This document shows, in pieces, positions 44,906 through 53,941 of a DNA stretch of 64,000 nucleotides (within the stretch, counting starts at the first letter, position 1; each line of letters starts with the position of its first letter). The notes beneath the pieces were generated by a model. The model was not told where the DNA came from. It ran no database searches and worked only from the letters and a program-made list of their open reading frames with translations. Source of the stretch: Streptomyces sp. NA02950 (lineage in GTDB: Bacteria > Actinomycetota > Actinomycetes > Streptomycetales > Streptomycetaceae); contig NZ_CP054916.1 of assembly GCF_013364155.1 (NCBI RefSeq), positions 4,523,001 to 4,587,000 of the forward strand, given 5' to 3'. Made by a program: the position numbers and the translations under genes.

Positions 44906-46438
44906 TCACACCCCCAGCTCGGCCGCGACCCGCCCGGAGCGCACCGCCGCGACCAGCTCCGCGTGGTCGGCCTCGGTGCGGTCCGCGTACGCCACCGCGA
45001 AGGCGGCAACCGCCTCGTCCAGCTCCTCGCCCTTGCCGCAGTAACCGGCCAGCAGCCTCGGGTCGGCGCTGTGAGTGTGCGCCCGCGCCAGCAGCGCCCC
45101 GGTCATCCGCCCGTAGTCGTCCATCTGGTCGGCGGCCAGCGCCGCCGGGTCCACACTCCCCTTGCGGTTCCGGAACTGCCGCACCTGGTACGGCCGCCCC
45201 CGCACCGTGGTCCAGCCCAGCAGGATGTCGCTCACCACCTGCATCCGCTTCTGGCCGAGGACCACACGCCGCCCCTCGTGCCCGGCCTCGGGTACCGCGA
45301 ACCCGGCCGCCCTCACATGCGGCAGCAGCACGGACGGACGGGCCTCCTTCACCTGCAGCACCAGCGGCTCGCCCCGGTGGTCGAGCAGCAGCACCACATA
45401 CGACCGCGTGCCCACGCTGCCCGTCCCGACGACGCGGAACGCCACGTCGTGCACCTCGTACCGGGCGAGCAGCGGCAGCCGGTCCTCGGGCAGCGTCTCC
45501 AGATACTCGCCGAGCGCCGACGCCACCGCCGCTGCCTCGTCGTCCGGCACCCGCCGCAGCACCGGCGGGGCGTCCACGAAGCGGCGGGCCCCGGTCCTGC
45601 CCGACGCGCCCTTCTCCCTCGGCACGGCTTCCGTGGCCCGGGCGGCGTAGCGCGCGCTGGTGTTCCGCCGGGCCTTCTCGGCCACCCGCTCCAGCGTCCC
45701 CGCCAGATCCTTGGCGTCCGTGTGCGAGACCAGCTCCTCGTCCGCGATCGCGTTCCACGCGTCCGCCGCGGGCAGCTTGGCCAGCAGCCGCACCGTGCGG
45801 CGATAGGCCCCCACCGCGTCATGCGCCGCGGCCCGGCAGACGTCCTCGTCGGCTCCGGCCTCCCGCCCGGCCAGGACCAGTGAGGTCGCGAGCCGCTTCA
45901 CATCCCACTCCCACGGGCCGTGCACGGTCTCGTCGAAGTCGTTGAGATCGATGATCAGGCCGCCGCGGGCGTCTCCGTAGAGCCCGAAGTTCGCGGCGTG
46001 GGCGTCCCCGCACAGCTGGGCGCCTATGCCCGTCACCGGTGTGGCCGCGAGATCGTGCGCCATCAGCCCGGCCGAGCCACGGAGAAAGGAGAAGGGGGTG
46101 GCGGCCATCCGCCCCACCCGTATCGGGGTCAGCTCCGGCAGCCGTCCGGCGCTGGACCGCTCGACCGCCGTCACCGCGTCCGGCCGGCCGACGATGGGCG
46201 GCGCCTCGGCGTGCGCCGAGCGCGGCACCCGCTTCCGCAGCGCCTTTCCCTCATGCTTGGACGACGGCCCGTCCCCGCGCCAGGCGGCGAAGCCCGGCAC
46301 CGGCGGCAGTCGGCGGACCGCTCCGCCCGCCCGCGCACCGCCGCCGTCCCCGGCGCCGCCCTCCGCACCGACCGTGCCTCTGCCGCCTCCGCCGCTTCCG
46401 GTGCCTGTGCTGCTCCCGGTGCTCTCATCACCCGTCAT
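44906..46438 (-). CDS. DUF2252-family protein
   Basis: The product has 510 residues. After a Gly/Ser-rich N-terminus, the DUF2252 core is seen as PFSFLRGSAGLMAHDLA, CGDAHAANFGLYGDARGGLIIDLNDFDETVHGPWEWDVKRLATSL and GTRSYVVLLLDHRGEPLVLQ. The core resembles a kinase/APH fold with GDAHAxNFG in place of the catalytic loop and DFDE as the metal motif. The family is widespread in actinobacteria with no established substrate. The 46439-46656 gap upstream shows no gene. Confidence 0.87.
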   Translation of the reverse strand: MTGDESTGSSTGTGSGGGGRGTVGAEGGAGDGGGARAGGAVRRLPPVPGFAAWRGDGPSSKHEGKALRKRVPRSAHAEAPPIVGRPDAVTAVERSSAGRLPELTPIRVGRMAATPFSFLRGSAGLMAHDLAATPVTGIGAQLCGDAHAANFGLYGDARGGLIIDLNDFDETVHGPWEWDVKRLATSLVLAGREAGADEDVCRAAAHDAVGAYRRTVRLLAKLPAADAWNAIADEELVSHTDAKDLAGTLERVAEKARRNTSARYAARATEAVPREKGASGRTGARRFVDAPPVLRRVPDDEAAAVASALGEYLETLPEDRLPLLARYEVHDVAFRVVGTGSVGTRSYVVLLLDHRGEPLVLQVKEARPSVLLPHVRAAGFAVPEAGHEGRRVVLGQKRMQVVSDILLGWTTVRGRPYQVRQFRNRKGSVDPAALAADQMDDYGRMTGALLARAHTHSADPRLLAGYCGKGEELDEAVAAFAVAYADRTEADHAELVAAVRSGRVAAELGV

Positions 46439-46656
46439 GGCGCCCCCGCTTCCCCTCGTCGTCGGCCACCCAACGGCGGCGTCCGACCCACCCCGACATT
46501 CGAAGGGACCGAGGCGACCGACTCCGGTGACCGGACGACATCGACTGCCCAGACCGTACCGCCTGCCGTCCCGGCCCGTCAGAGCCTGTGGAAAACCTTC
46601 TCGGAGCCGACGAACCCCCAGCTCACACGCTCAACCGGGGCACAACGCCAGAACTC

Positions 46657-47037
46657 TCAGCGCCGGAACTGCTCGGGACAGCCACCGCCCTCGGGCAGAT
46701 GGTCCTCCGCCCACCGCGACAGCTCCTTCAGCGCGGGCTCCAGCGCCCGGCCCGCGTCCGTCAGCCGGTAGGCCACCCGCAGCGGCGGTCCCGCGTCGAC
46801 CTCCCGCACCACCAGCCCCGCGGCGGCCAGTTCGGTGAGCCGGTCCGACAGCATCCGCTCGCTGATCCCGGGGATCGCCCTCCGCAGCTCGGCGAAGTAC
46901 GCCCCCTGCTCGGTCAGCACCGCGACGATCAGCCCGGTCCATCGCTTGCCGAACAGCTCGAAGACCCGGGTCATCGAGGAATCGACCTGCTTGCACGTCT
47001 GCTCGCTGTGCTGCTCGTACCCCACGCCGTCCGCCAT
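46657..47037 (-). CDS. HxlR-family winged-helix regulator
   Basis: The product has 126 residues. The HxlR core is MTRVFELFGKRWTGLIVAVL followed by YFAELRRAIPGISERMLSDRLTELAAAGLV. A Cys near the N-terminus (EQTCKQVDSS) fits the thiol- or quinone-sensing type of HxlR (YodB/HypR-like). It is divergent from an azoreductase, the usual target of such regulators, with a dyad between them at 47079. Confidence 0.87.
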   Translation of the reverse strand: MADGVGYEQHSEQTCKQVDSSMTRVFELFGKRWTGLIVAVLTEQGAYFAELRRAIPGISERMLSDRLTELAAAGLVVREVDAGPPLRVAYRLTDAGRALEPALKELSRWAEDHLPEGGGCPEQFRR

Positions 47038-47078
47038 GGAATACAGCGTACTGCGCTCTCGTTGGGGACTGCGAAAAA

Positions 47079-47105
47079 GTAAGCTAGTGTGCTATCAGTA
47101 GTTAC
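47079..47105. promoter_or_regulatory. Candidate HxlR operator between the regulator and azoR
   Basis: GTAAGCTA (47079-47086) and TAGTTAC (47099-47105) are inverted with one extra base in the left arm. GTAA/TTAC half-sites are typical for HxlR regulators. The site is 42 bp before the regulator start and 48 bp before azoR. Confidence 0.45.
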
Positions 47106-47152
47106 GTAGAAATGAGCGGTATCCCACCGCCCCCATGACACGGAGACACCCC

Positions 47153-47806
47153 ATGCCCACGCTTCTGCACATCGACTCGTCCGTCTTCCCCGGCGACGCC
47201 TCCGCTTCCCGCGCCGTCACCGCCACCTTCCGCAAGGAATGGGAGGCCCAGCATCCGAACGGCACGGTGATCTACCGCGATCTGGCCGCCGAGCCGCTGC
47301 CCCACCTCGACGGCGCCGCCGCTCACGCCGCGTTCGTGCCCGCCGATGACCGCACCCCTGAGCAGCACGGCGCCTTCGCCCTGCGCGAGACCCTGGCCAG
47401 TGAGCTGGAGCGGGCCGACGCGGTCCTGATCGGCGCCCCCATGTACAACTTCACGATCCCCTCCACGCTCAAGGCATGGCTGGACCACGTGATCATCATG
47501 GGCCGCACCTCGGGCGCGGAGCAGACCACCACCTCGGGCACCCCAACGGTCGTCGTCGCCAGCCGTGGCGGCGGCTACGGCCCCGGCACCCCGCGGGAGA
47601 GCTTCGAATTCGTCACGACCTACCTGGACAAGGCGCTGAACGGTGCGCTCGGCCTCGACGTCGAGTTCGTTGTGCCGGAGCTCACGTTGGCCCGCACCAA
47701 TCCGGCCATGGCCGACCTGGTCGAGCTGGCGGACGCCTCGAAGGCGCAGGCCCACGAGGCCGCGGCCACCAAGGCCAAGGCGCTCGCCTCCCGCTTCACC
47801 GCCTGA
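47153..47806 (+). CDS. azoR: FMN-dependent NADH azoreductase/quinone reductase
   Basis: The ATG at 47153 has CGGAGA upstream and gives 217 residues. It has a flavodoxin-like fold with the FMN phosphate loop HIDSSVFPGDASASRAV, APMYNFTIPSTLKAWLDHVI and VVASRGGGYGPGTP, all diagnostic for AzoR. It reduces quinones and azo compounds with NADH, which protects against electrophile stress sensed by the divergent HxlR protein. A group II intron is inserted just past its stop in the opposite orientation. Confidence 0.9.
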   Translation: MPTLLHIDSSVFPGDASASRAVTATFRKEWEAQHPNGTVIYRDLAAEPLPHLDGAAAHAAFVPADDRTPEQHGAFALRETLASELERADAVLIGAPMYNFTIPSTLKAWLDHVIIMGRTSGAEQTTTSGTPTVVVASRGGGYGPGTPRESFEFVTTYLDKALNGALGLDVEFVVPELTLARTNPAMADLVELADASKAQAHEAAATKAKALASRFTA

Positions 47807-47841
47807 GCCGGTCCGGCCACACAACAACGCGGCAGGGACGA

Positions 47842-47913
47842 ATCGAGTAGGAGGGACGGGTCGCCCGTCCCTCCTCTCACACCACCGGACATGCGGGCCA
47901 CGCATCCGGCGGT
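47842..47913 (-). ncRNA. Group II intron domains V and VI
   Basis: Domain V (47913-47881, minus) folds as a 9-bp lower stem with a CGC catalytic triad whose middle G pairs with U. A 2-nt bulge (UG) and a 4-bp upper stem follow, 33 nt in total. Domain VI (47880-47842) is a 12-bp stem AGGAGGGACGGG/CCCGTCCCTCCT followed by an unpaired A (47848, the branch point) and a GAG/CTC clamp. The A is 6 nt from the 3' end. Both domains start directly after the maturase stop codon. Confidence 0.85.
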
Positions 47914-49329
47914 TCATCCAGCTGATCTCAACCGTTGCCAGGTCGGCTTGAGCGTGCGCAGACCAAGATCGTCCCAGTAGGCATTGGGCAGTGCCCGCGC
48001 AAGGACGGGAGACCCCGCGACCCGCCAGTAGCCCTTGCTGGTGCCTCCCCATTCACGGGAGAGCCGCTCGCTGATGCCGAGCTTTCGCAGCATGGCCTGG
48101 CGCGTCCTGGGACGCTTCCATTCCTTCCAGCGGATCTGCCGCATCCTGCGGCGGAACCACTCGTCCAGGTCCCGGAACGCCCTGGAGGCATCCGAGATCC
48201 GGAAGTAGCCCATCCACCCGGTCATGAACCGGTCGATCTTCGCGATCCGTTCGTCCATCGCGATGCTCCACCGGCGTGAGGTCAGCTCCCGGATCTTCGC
48301 CTTCCAGCGCGCCAGCGCCTTCGGGTCAATCCGGATCCTGACCCCGTTCCGGGTGAAGTAGAAGCCGAACCCCAGCAGCATGGCGGCGGACGCTCGGACA
48401 ACTCTTGACTTCTCCCGGTTGACCTTCAGTTTCAACCGCTGCTCGACCACGGCCGTGACCGAGGCAAGCACCCTGTGGGCGGCCCGTTCGCTCCGCACGA
48501 AGACGCGCACATCGTCGGCGTAACGCACGAACCGGTGACCGCGCCTGAACAGCTCCCGGTCCAGGTCGTCGAGCATGACGTTCGACAAGACGGGCGAAAG
48601 CGGCGACCCCTGCGGGGTTCCCTCCGCACTCGGCATCTTCACGCCGTCCACCATGATCCCGGCTTCCAGGTACCTGCGGATCAACTTCAAGACCCTGCGG
48701 TCACTGACTTTCCGCGCGACCCGCGCCATCAGGACATCGTGCTGAACCCGGTCGAAGAACCGGTCCAGATCAAGGTCCACGACCCACCGGTGGCCGTCCT
48801 CGATCGCCCGCCTCGCGACCCTGACCGCCTGATGAGCGGACCGGCCGGGACGGAACCCGAAGGACGACCCCGAAAACTGCGGGTCGAAAACGGGCACGAG
48901 CACTTGCGCGATAGCCTGCTGGATCAAGCGGTCCAGCACCCGCGGCACCCCCAGCATCCGCTCACCGCCGCCAGGCTTCGGGATGATCACCTGACGGACC
49001 GGCGCCGGCCGGTAAGTGCCCGCATCGAGCTCAGCCCGGACAACGGGCCAGTGCACCAGCAACCACGGACGAAGCTCCGCCGTGGTCATCCCGTCCACCC
49101 CGGGAGCCCCCCGGTTCGCTTCGACGCGGTTGAGCGCCGCGAGCAGGTTCTCCTTCGAGAGCATCAACTCCCACAAGGCGGGTTCCTGTTCGCGGTGAAC
49201 GTCTTCCGTGAGACGCGCCGACCGGACACTACGCTCCGCCAGGACATCGCCGGAATGCACCGGTCCCTCCCCGGACGGCACCACTGACGCGGACTTGCTG
49301 CGGTCATCGTGCCCGGCACGAGCAGACAT
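47914..49329 (-). CDS. ltrA: Group II intron reverse transcriptase/maturase
   Basis: The ATG at 49329 (MSARAGHDDRSKS...) gives 471 residues; the frame is open to a GTG at 49377. Reverse-transcriptase blocks are complete: NRGAPGVDGMT, VIIPKPGGGERMLGVP, FGFRPGRSAHQAV, DLDLDRFFDRVQHD, GTPQGSPLSPVLSN, and the catalytic FVRYADDVRVFV. The maturase X domain follows (WMGYFRISDASRAFRDLDEW, RRRMRQIRWKEWKRP). There is no C-terminal HNH endonuclease, so mobility would use existing breaks or replication forks. The gene itself is intact even though the intron RNA is split upstream. Confidence 0.93.
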   Translation of the reverse strand: MSARAGHDDRSKSASVVPSGEGPVHSGDVLAERSVRSARLTEDVHREQEPALWELMLSKENLLAALNRVEANRGAPGVDGMTTAELRPWLLVHWPVVRAELDAGTYRPAPVRQVIIPKPGGGERMLGVPRVLDRLIQQAIAQVLVPVFDPQFSGSSFGFRPGRSAHQAVRVARRAIEDGHRWVVDLDLDRFFDRVQHDVLMARVARKVSDRRVLKLIRRYLEAGIMVDGVKMPSAEGTPQGSPLSPVLSNVMLDDLDRELFRRGHRFVRYADDVRVFVRSERAAHRVLASVTAVVEQRLKLKVNREKSRVVRASAAMLLGFGFYFTRNGVRIRIDPKALARWKAKIRELTSRRWSIAMDERIAKIDRFMTGWMGYFRISDASRAFRDLDEWFRRRMRQIRWKEWKRPRTRQAMLRKLGISERLSREWGGTSKGYWRVAGSPVLARALPNAYWDDLGLRTLKPTWQRLRSAG

Positions 49330-49706
49330 CACATCACCCGTTCCACTCGATGTTCGGCCCTTCCCAGCCCGCCGCACTCACGGCCACCCCGGCTGGTACT
49401 ACGACCTCTGCTGACTTCTGCCCGGTCAGCCCGCACCTTCCAGTGCGGACCGTCGGCGCGGCGGCACCTCAGCACAACCGACACCCGGACAGACCTCCCC
49501 GGATAAGAACGATCACTGTCCCTGGACCGCTGCCGCGTTTACGCACTGGCCTTCTTGGCAGTGACGGGCTTCACCCTCGTCGGCGGGCTCACCCGACCAG
49601 CACGCCTCATACACGGTTCGTGTTCCTCAGTGCCCAGGTCTCGCCTCGGGCTTCCTCCCGACCCCACCTCACGATGACGCCGTTGCCTCCGGCTCGGGGT
49701 TACCGG

Positions 49707-51236
49707 TAGTTCGTTAAATCCGGCGGTAGAGGTCAATGCCGTGTCCGGTGGTGACCGCGTCGATCAGGGCCTGGAGCTCTGAGGGTGGGTCTGTGTCCGT
49801 CCAGGCTCGCCACCACCGGGTGAGGGTGATGGCGGGGGTGAGCCAGGACCGGATGGCCCGTAAGGCCCTGGGCCAGCAGGGCTGTTGGGGCTGGTGGGGT
49901 TCGGTTGATCCCCCTCTCTGGCCCGTCGTCGGGGCATGGGTCCGGCGCGGTGGCATCCAGGGGTCCCGGTGGGGCGAACCACTGGTCCCAGCAGAAGGAG
50001 AAGGCGCAGTTGACCAGGGTCTGGTGGCGGCGGATGGCGCGGTCGGAGCGGACTTGGAAGTCGGCCCAGCCGAGTTCGTCCTTGATCTGTTTGTAGCTCT
50101 GCTCGATCCAGGGCCGCAGTCCGTAGAGGTGGACGATCTCGGCGAGGCCCGCCGGCGGGTGCGGGCCGGTGGCAGCGTGGGGTGTGTCGGGGTGGGGCAG
50201 GCTGGTGGCCAGGTACCAGGTGGCCTTCTCCGGCAGGCTGCCCGGATCGGTGGTGGCCACGACCAGCCGGCAGGGAGAGTCGGGGCCGTAGCCGCCCAGG
50301 CGGGCATCAGCCGCCCACCAGGTCTCGGTGTGCCCGTCACGGAAGTGACGTTCCACGGGCATCCAGTCGCCTGGATGCCTGGCATCGCGCCAGGCCAGTG
50401 AGTGTGCGGCTTCGATGGGGGTGTGCGGCTGGTCGGCCGGAGCCCAGGTGCCGCGGTGCGGCTTGAGCGCGACCACGTAGGCCAGGCCGGCCTCGCGCAG
50501 TGCGAGGTACCAGTCGTCGCTGACCGAGTAGGCGCAGTCGGCGACCACCGCCCGGCAGCCGAAGCCGGCCTCCTTCCCTCGGGCCGCGAGGGCAGCGGCC
50601 AGCTGTGGTTTCGTGCGGAAGTCCGGGTCGGAGCGGCTGCGGGTGAAGTGGTGGGCGGGGGTGTAGGGAGCCGCGTGCAGCGGGTAGTACACACGGCCGT
50701 CGGTCCACACCGTGGTCACCGTGACGATGCCGTTGTCCGTCTTGCCGTACCGGCCCAGCCACTGTCGGCCCACGTGCGCGGTGGCCGTGCCGTCCTTACG
50801 GTCCCCGGAATCGTCGATCACGATGACCCCGCCGTCGTGCGGAGCCGTCGCCGACTGCTCACGCAGCAGCTCAAGCCGCCGGTCGTTGACCTGCTCGGCC
50901 TCCCAAGGGGACTCGGACAGGAAGAACTGCAGCCGCTGCACCCCCGCCGTCCCCGCACCCGCCACCGGCTCCGCCCCTGCCAGGCATGTGATCGTCTTGT
51001 TCCGCTCCCGTGGTGCCAGCAGTCCCGTCAGGTACTCGCGAAACCCCCGCCGCTGAGCCAGACTGAAGAAGAGGTCGTCGAACCGCGCCGCATAGTCCTC
51101 CAACGGCCCCGGCGCAGGCGGACACGGACGGCGAGCGGTCATCTTCAGCCCCCAGCCAGGTAGTTGACTCCTACCACCGGCCTACGACCAACCCGGCCTG
51201 CCGTCAACCCGCACCACCGCCGGATTTAACGAACTA
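49707..51236 (-). mobile_element. IS701-family insertion sequence, copy 1 (1530 bp)
   Basis: The ends are perfect inverted repeats of 20 or more bp beginning TAGTTCGTTAAATCCGGCGG. The outer flanks of the copy 1-copy 2 block both read CCGG, and the palindrome TACCGGTA can be read across each junction, so the target duplication is 4 bp (up to 8 if the terminal TA is counted as target). The element is identical over its full length to copy 2 at 52412-53941 as far as line-by-line reading shows. Confidence 0.88.
49733..51142 (-). CDS. IS701-family transposase, copy 1
   Basis: The product has 469 residues. It is a DDE transposase of the IS701 type: GGVIVIDDSGDRKDGTATAHVGRQWLG holds the first Asp region, FGCRAVVADCAYSVSDDWYLAL the second, and LRPWIEQSYKQIKDELGWADF the Glu with the conserved YKQIKDELGWADF motif. 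Start to stop fits inside the inverted repeats (26 bp inside the left end). No frameshift is seen, so it should be functional. Confidence 0.92.
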   Translation of the reverse strand: MTARRPCPPAPGPLEDYAARFDDLFFSLAQRRGFREYLTGLLAPRERNKTITCLAGAEPVAGAGTAGVQRLQFFLSESPWEAEQVNDRRLELLREQSATAPHDGGVIVIDDSGDRKDGTATAHVGRQWLGRYGKTDNGIVTVTTVWTDGRVYYPLHAAPYTPAHHFTRSRSDPDFRTKPQLAAALAARGKEAGFGCRAVVADCAYSVSDDWYLALREAGLAYVVALKPHRGTWAPADQPHTPIEAAHSLAWRDARHPGDWMPVERHFRDGHTETWWAADARLGGYGPDSPCRLVVATTDPGSLPEKATWYLATSLPHPDTPHAATGPHPPAGLAEIVHLYGLRPWIEQSYKQIKDELGWADFQVRSDRAIRRHQTLVNCAFSFCWDQWFAPPGPLDATAPDPCPDDGPERGINRTPPAPTALLAQGLTGHPVLAHPRHHPHPVVASLDGHRPTLRAPGPDRRGHHRTRH

Positions 51237-51306
51237 CCGTTACTGAGGTTGAACTCGTGGTGTCGTAGGGGCTGACGGCTCGTCGTCTGTGCGGTATCAC
51301 CAGGAC

Positions 51307-51801
51307 ATGCGGTATCCACAAGGGGGCGGGCTGACCGCCGAACGGCAGCAGTTCCGCGAGGAGTTACGGCTGAAGGCGGCTGAGAGGTTCGCCCAGGGTG
51401 AGGCGAGCTCGGTGATCGCCAAGGACTTGCGCGTCAGCGTCCGCTCGGTACAGCGGTGGCGGCAGGTGTGGGACGAGGGCGGTCCGCGGGCTCTGCGGTC
51501 GCAGGGGCCGGCGTCGCTGCCGCGACTGAGCGATAAGCAGTTCGCCCAGTTGGAGGCAGAGCTGGCCAAAGGGGCGGCCGCTCACGGCTGGGAAGACCAG
51601 CGGTGGACCCTGAGCCGCGTGAAGACGGTGATCGGCCGCCGCTTCCACCTGACCTACACGGTCCAGGGCGTGCGCAAGCTGCTGGTCCGTAACGGATGGT
51701 CCTGCCAGGTCCCGGCCCGACGGGCGATGGAGCGGGACGACGATGCGGTGGCCGGGTGGGTCAAGGAGGTGTGGCCCTGCGCGGAAGGCTCGCGGCGGTG
51801 A
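51307..51801 (+). CDS. IS630 transposase, upstream frame (OrfA)
   Basis: The ATG at 51307 gives 164 residues; an upstream GTG at 51289 is possible. It carries the N-terminal DNA-binding part: helix-turn-helix AERFAQGEASSVIAKDLRVS with VRSVQRWRQVW, then a second winged helix (WTLSRVKTVIGRRFHLTYTV). It contains a TTA codon (51364). The reading continues in the -1 frame from about 51770-51800 into OrfB, so the full enzyme needs programmed frameshifting or coupled translation. Confidence 0.85.
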   Translation: MRYPQGGGLTAERQQFREELRLKAAERFAQGEASSVIAKDLRVSVRSVQRWRQVWDEGGPRALRSQGPASLPRLSDKQFAQLEAELAKGAAAHGWEDQRWTLSRVKTVIGRRFHLTYTVQGVRKLLVRNGWSCQVPARRAMERDDDAVAGWVKEVWPCAEGSRR

Positions 51802-52373
51802 GTGGAGCCTGGCTGGTCTTTGAGGACGAAGCCGGATTCTCCATGACGCCGCCGCAGGCGAAAACCTGGTCCCAGCGCGGCCGGACCCCGGTGGTGCGGG
51901 TCCGCGGCCGTTCGCGCAGACGGATATCGATCGCTGCGCTGACCTGCTACAAACCCGGCCACCGGTCCCGGCTGATCTACCGGCCGCGCCGGGACGACGG
52001 CCCGCGCGACGGACGCAAAAGCTTCTCCTGGCGCGAGTACCGGGACCTGCTGATCGCCGCCCACCAGCAGCTCGGCGGCCCGATCGTTCTCGTCTGGGAC
52101 AACCTGAACGTCCACAAAGCCGCCGACCTGCGGGAATGGGCGGCAGTCCGGGACTGGCTGACCATTTACTACCTGCCGCCCTACGCACCCGACCTCAACC
52201 CCGTCGAAGGGATCTGGTCACTGCTGCGGCGCGGTTGGCTTTCCAACGTCGCCTTCAGCACTCCCGAACACCTCGTCCACCGCATCCGACGCGGCTTACG
52301 GCACATCCAGTACCGCAGCGACCTCATAGACGGCTGCCTCGCCGAGACCGGCCTGACCATCCGACCCGCCTGA
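51798..52373 (+). CDS. IS630 transposase, downstream frame (OrfB, DDE domain)
   Basis: The product has 191 residues counted from the GTG that overlaps the OrfA stop (GTGA). The catalytic triad is visible: Asp in LVFEDEAGFSM, Asp in IVLVWDNLNVH, and Glu in LPPYAPDLNPVEGIWSLLRR. It corresponds to the C-terminal half of an IS630 DDE transposase. The overlap with OrfA in a -1 frame is the usual two-frame arrangement of this family and not a chance mutation. Confidence 0.87.
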   Translation: MSGAWLVFEDEAGFSMTPPQAKTWSQRGRTPVVRVRGRSRRRISIAALTCYKPGHRSRLIYRPRRDDGPRDGRKSFSWREYRDLLIAAHQQLGGPIVLVWDNLNVHKAADLREWAAVRDWLTIYYLPPYAPDLNPVEGIWSLLRRGWLSNVAFSTPEHLVHRIRRGLRHIQYRSDLIDGCLAETGLTIRPA

Positions 52374-52411
52374 GCACCCCAGCGACATCACGAGTTCAAC
52401 CTCAGTAGCGG

Positions 52412-53941
52412 TAGTTCGTTAAATCCGGCGGTAGAGGTCAATGCCGTGTCCGGTGGTGACCGCGTCGATCAGGGCCTGGAGCTCTGAGGGTGGGTCTGTG
52501 TCCGTCCAGGCTCGCCACCACCGGGTGAGGGTGATGGCGGGGGTGAGCCAGGACCGGATGGCCCGTAAGGCCCTGGGCCAGCAGGGCTGTTGGGGCTGGT
52601 GGGGTTCGGTTGATCCCCCTCTCTGGCCCGTCGTCGGGGCATGGGTCCGGCGCGGTGGCATCCAGGGGTCCCGGTGGGGCGAACCACTGGTCCCAGCAGA
52701 AGGAGAAGGCGCAGTTGACCAGGGTCTGGTGGCGGCGGATGGCGCGGTCGGAGCGGACTTGGAAGTCGGCCCAGCCGAGTTCGTCCTTGATCTGTTTGTA
52801 GCTCTGCTCGATCCAGGGCCGCAGTCCGTAGAGGTGGACGATCTCGGCGAGGCCCGCCGGCGGGTGCGGGCCGGTGGCAGCGTGGGGTGTGTCGGGGTGG
52901 GGCAGGCTGGTGGCCAGGTACCAGGTGGCCTTCTCCGGCAGGCTGCCCGGATCGGTGGTGGCCACGACCAGCCGGCAGGGAGAGTCGGGGCCGTAGCCGC
53001 CCAGGCGGGCATCAGCCGCCCACCAGGTCTCGGTGTGCCCGTCACGGAAGTGACGTTCCACGGGCATCCAGTCGCCTGGATGCCTGGCATCGCGCCAGGC
53101 CAGTGAGTGTGCGGCTTCGATGGGGGTGTGCGGCTGGTCGGCCGGAGCCCAGGTGCCGCGGTGCGGCTTGAGCGCGACCACGTAGGCCAGGCCGGCCTCG
53201 CGCAGTGCGAGGTACCAGTCGTCGCTGACCGAGTAGGCGCAGTCGGCGACCACCGCCCGGCAGCCGAAGCCGGCCTCCTTCCCTCGGGCCGCGAGGGCAG
53301 CGGCCAGCTGTGGTTTCGTGCGGAAGTCCGGGTCGGAGCGGCTGCGGGTGAAGTGGTGGGCGGGGGTGTAGGGAGCCGCGTGCAGCGGGTAGTACACACG
53401 GCCGTCGGTCCACACCGTGGTCACCGTGACGATGCCGTTGTCCGTCTTGCCGTACCGGCCCAGCCACTGTCGGCCCACGTGCGCGGTGGCCGTGCCGTCC
53501 TTACGGTCCCCGGAATCGTCGATCACGATGACCCCGCCGTCGTGCGGAGCCGTCGCCGACTGCTCACGCAGCAGCTCAAGCCGCCGGTCGTTGACCTGCT
53601 CGGCCTCCCAAGGGGACTCGGACAGGAAGAACTGCAGCCGCTGCACCCCCGCCGTCCCCGCACCCGCCACCGGCTCCGCCCCTGCCAGGCATGTGATCGT
53701 CTTGTTCCGCTCCCGTGGTGCCAGCAGTCCCGTCAGGTACTCGCGAAACCCCCGCCGCTGAGCCAGACTGAAGAAGAGGTCGTCGAACCGCGCCGCATAG
53801 TCCTCCAACGGCCCCGGCGCAGGCGGACACGGACGGCGAGCGGTCATCTTCAGCCCCCAGCCAGGTAGTTGACTCCTACCACCGGCCTACGACCAACCCG
53901 GCCTGCCGTCAACCCGCACCACCGCCGGATTTAACGAACTA
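52412..53941 (-). mobile_element. IS701-family insertion sequence, copy 2 (1530 bp)
   Basis: This is a direct copy of 49707-51236, with the same length, orientation and inverted repeats (offset exactly 2705 bp). Its right end abuts CCGGTAGCACC of the intron, the other side of the target duplication seen at the left end of copy 1. Confidence 0.88.
52438..53847 (-). CDS. IS701-family transposase, copy 2
   Basis: The 469-residue product is identical in sequence to the transposase at 49733-51142, with all DDE motifs intact (VIDDSGDRKDG, VVADCAYS, YKQIKDELGWADF). Two intact identical copies mean a very recent duplication. Together they could mobilise everything between them, which here is only the IS630 element. 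Confidence 0.92.
   Translation of the reverse strand: MTARRPCPPAPGPLEDYAARFDDLFFSLAQRRGFREYLTGLLAPRERNKTITCLAGAEPVAGAGTAGVQRLQFFLSESPWEAEQVNDRRLELLREQSATAPHDGGVIVIDDSGDRKDGTATAHVGRQWLGRYGKTDNGIVTVTTVWTDGRVYYPLHAAPYTPAHHFTRSRSDPDFRTKPQLAAALAARGKEAGFGCRAVVADCAYSVSDDWYLALREAGLAYVVALKPHRGTWAPADQPHTPIEAAHSLAWRDARHPGDWMPVERHFRDGHTETWWAADARLGGYGPDSPCRLVVATTDPGSLPEKATWYLATSLPHPDTPHAATGPHPPAGLAEIVHLYGLRPWIEQSYKQIKDELGWADFQVRSDRAIRRHQTLVNCAFSFCWDQWFAPPGPLDATAPDPCPDDGPERGINRTPPAPTALLAQGLTGHPVLAHPRHHPHPVVASLDGHRPTLRAPGPDRRGHHRTRH

Larger units (their letters stand above)
51243..52405 (+). mobile_element. IS630-family insertion sequence (1163 bp)
   Basis: Terminal inverted repeats start CTGAGGTTGAACTCGTG at both ends, with a single mismatch in the next few bases. 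TA dinucleotides flank the element (51241-51242 and 52406-52407), which is the TA duplication of the IS630/Tc1 superfamily. It sits in the 10-bp gap (CCGTTAGCGG when restored) between the two IS701 copies. Confidence 0.88.

Noticed and set aside
51307..52373. IS630 transposase read as a frameshifted pseudogene
   Set aside because: Two overlapping frames in -1 register are normal for this family. Both halves have intact motifs, the inverted repeats are complete and the TA duplication is clean.
49733..53847. Composite transposon carrying cargo
   Set aside because: The two IS701 copies flank only an IS630 element with its own TA duplication. There is no passenger gene.
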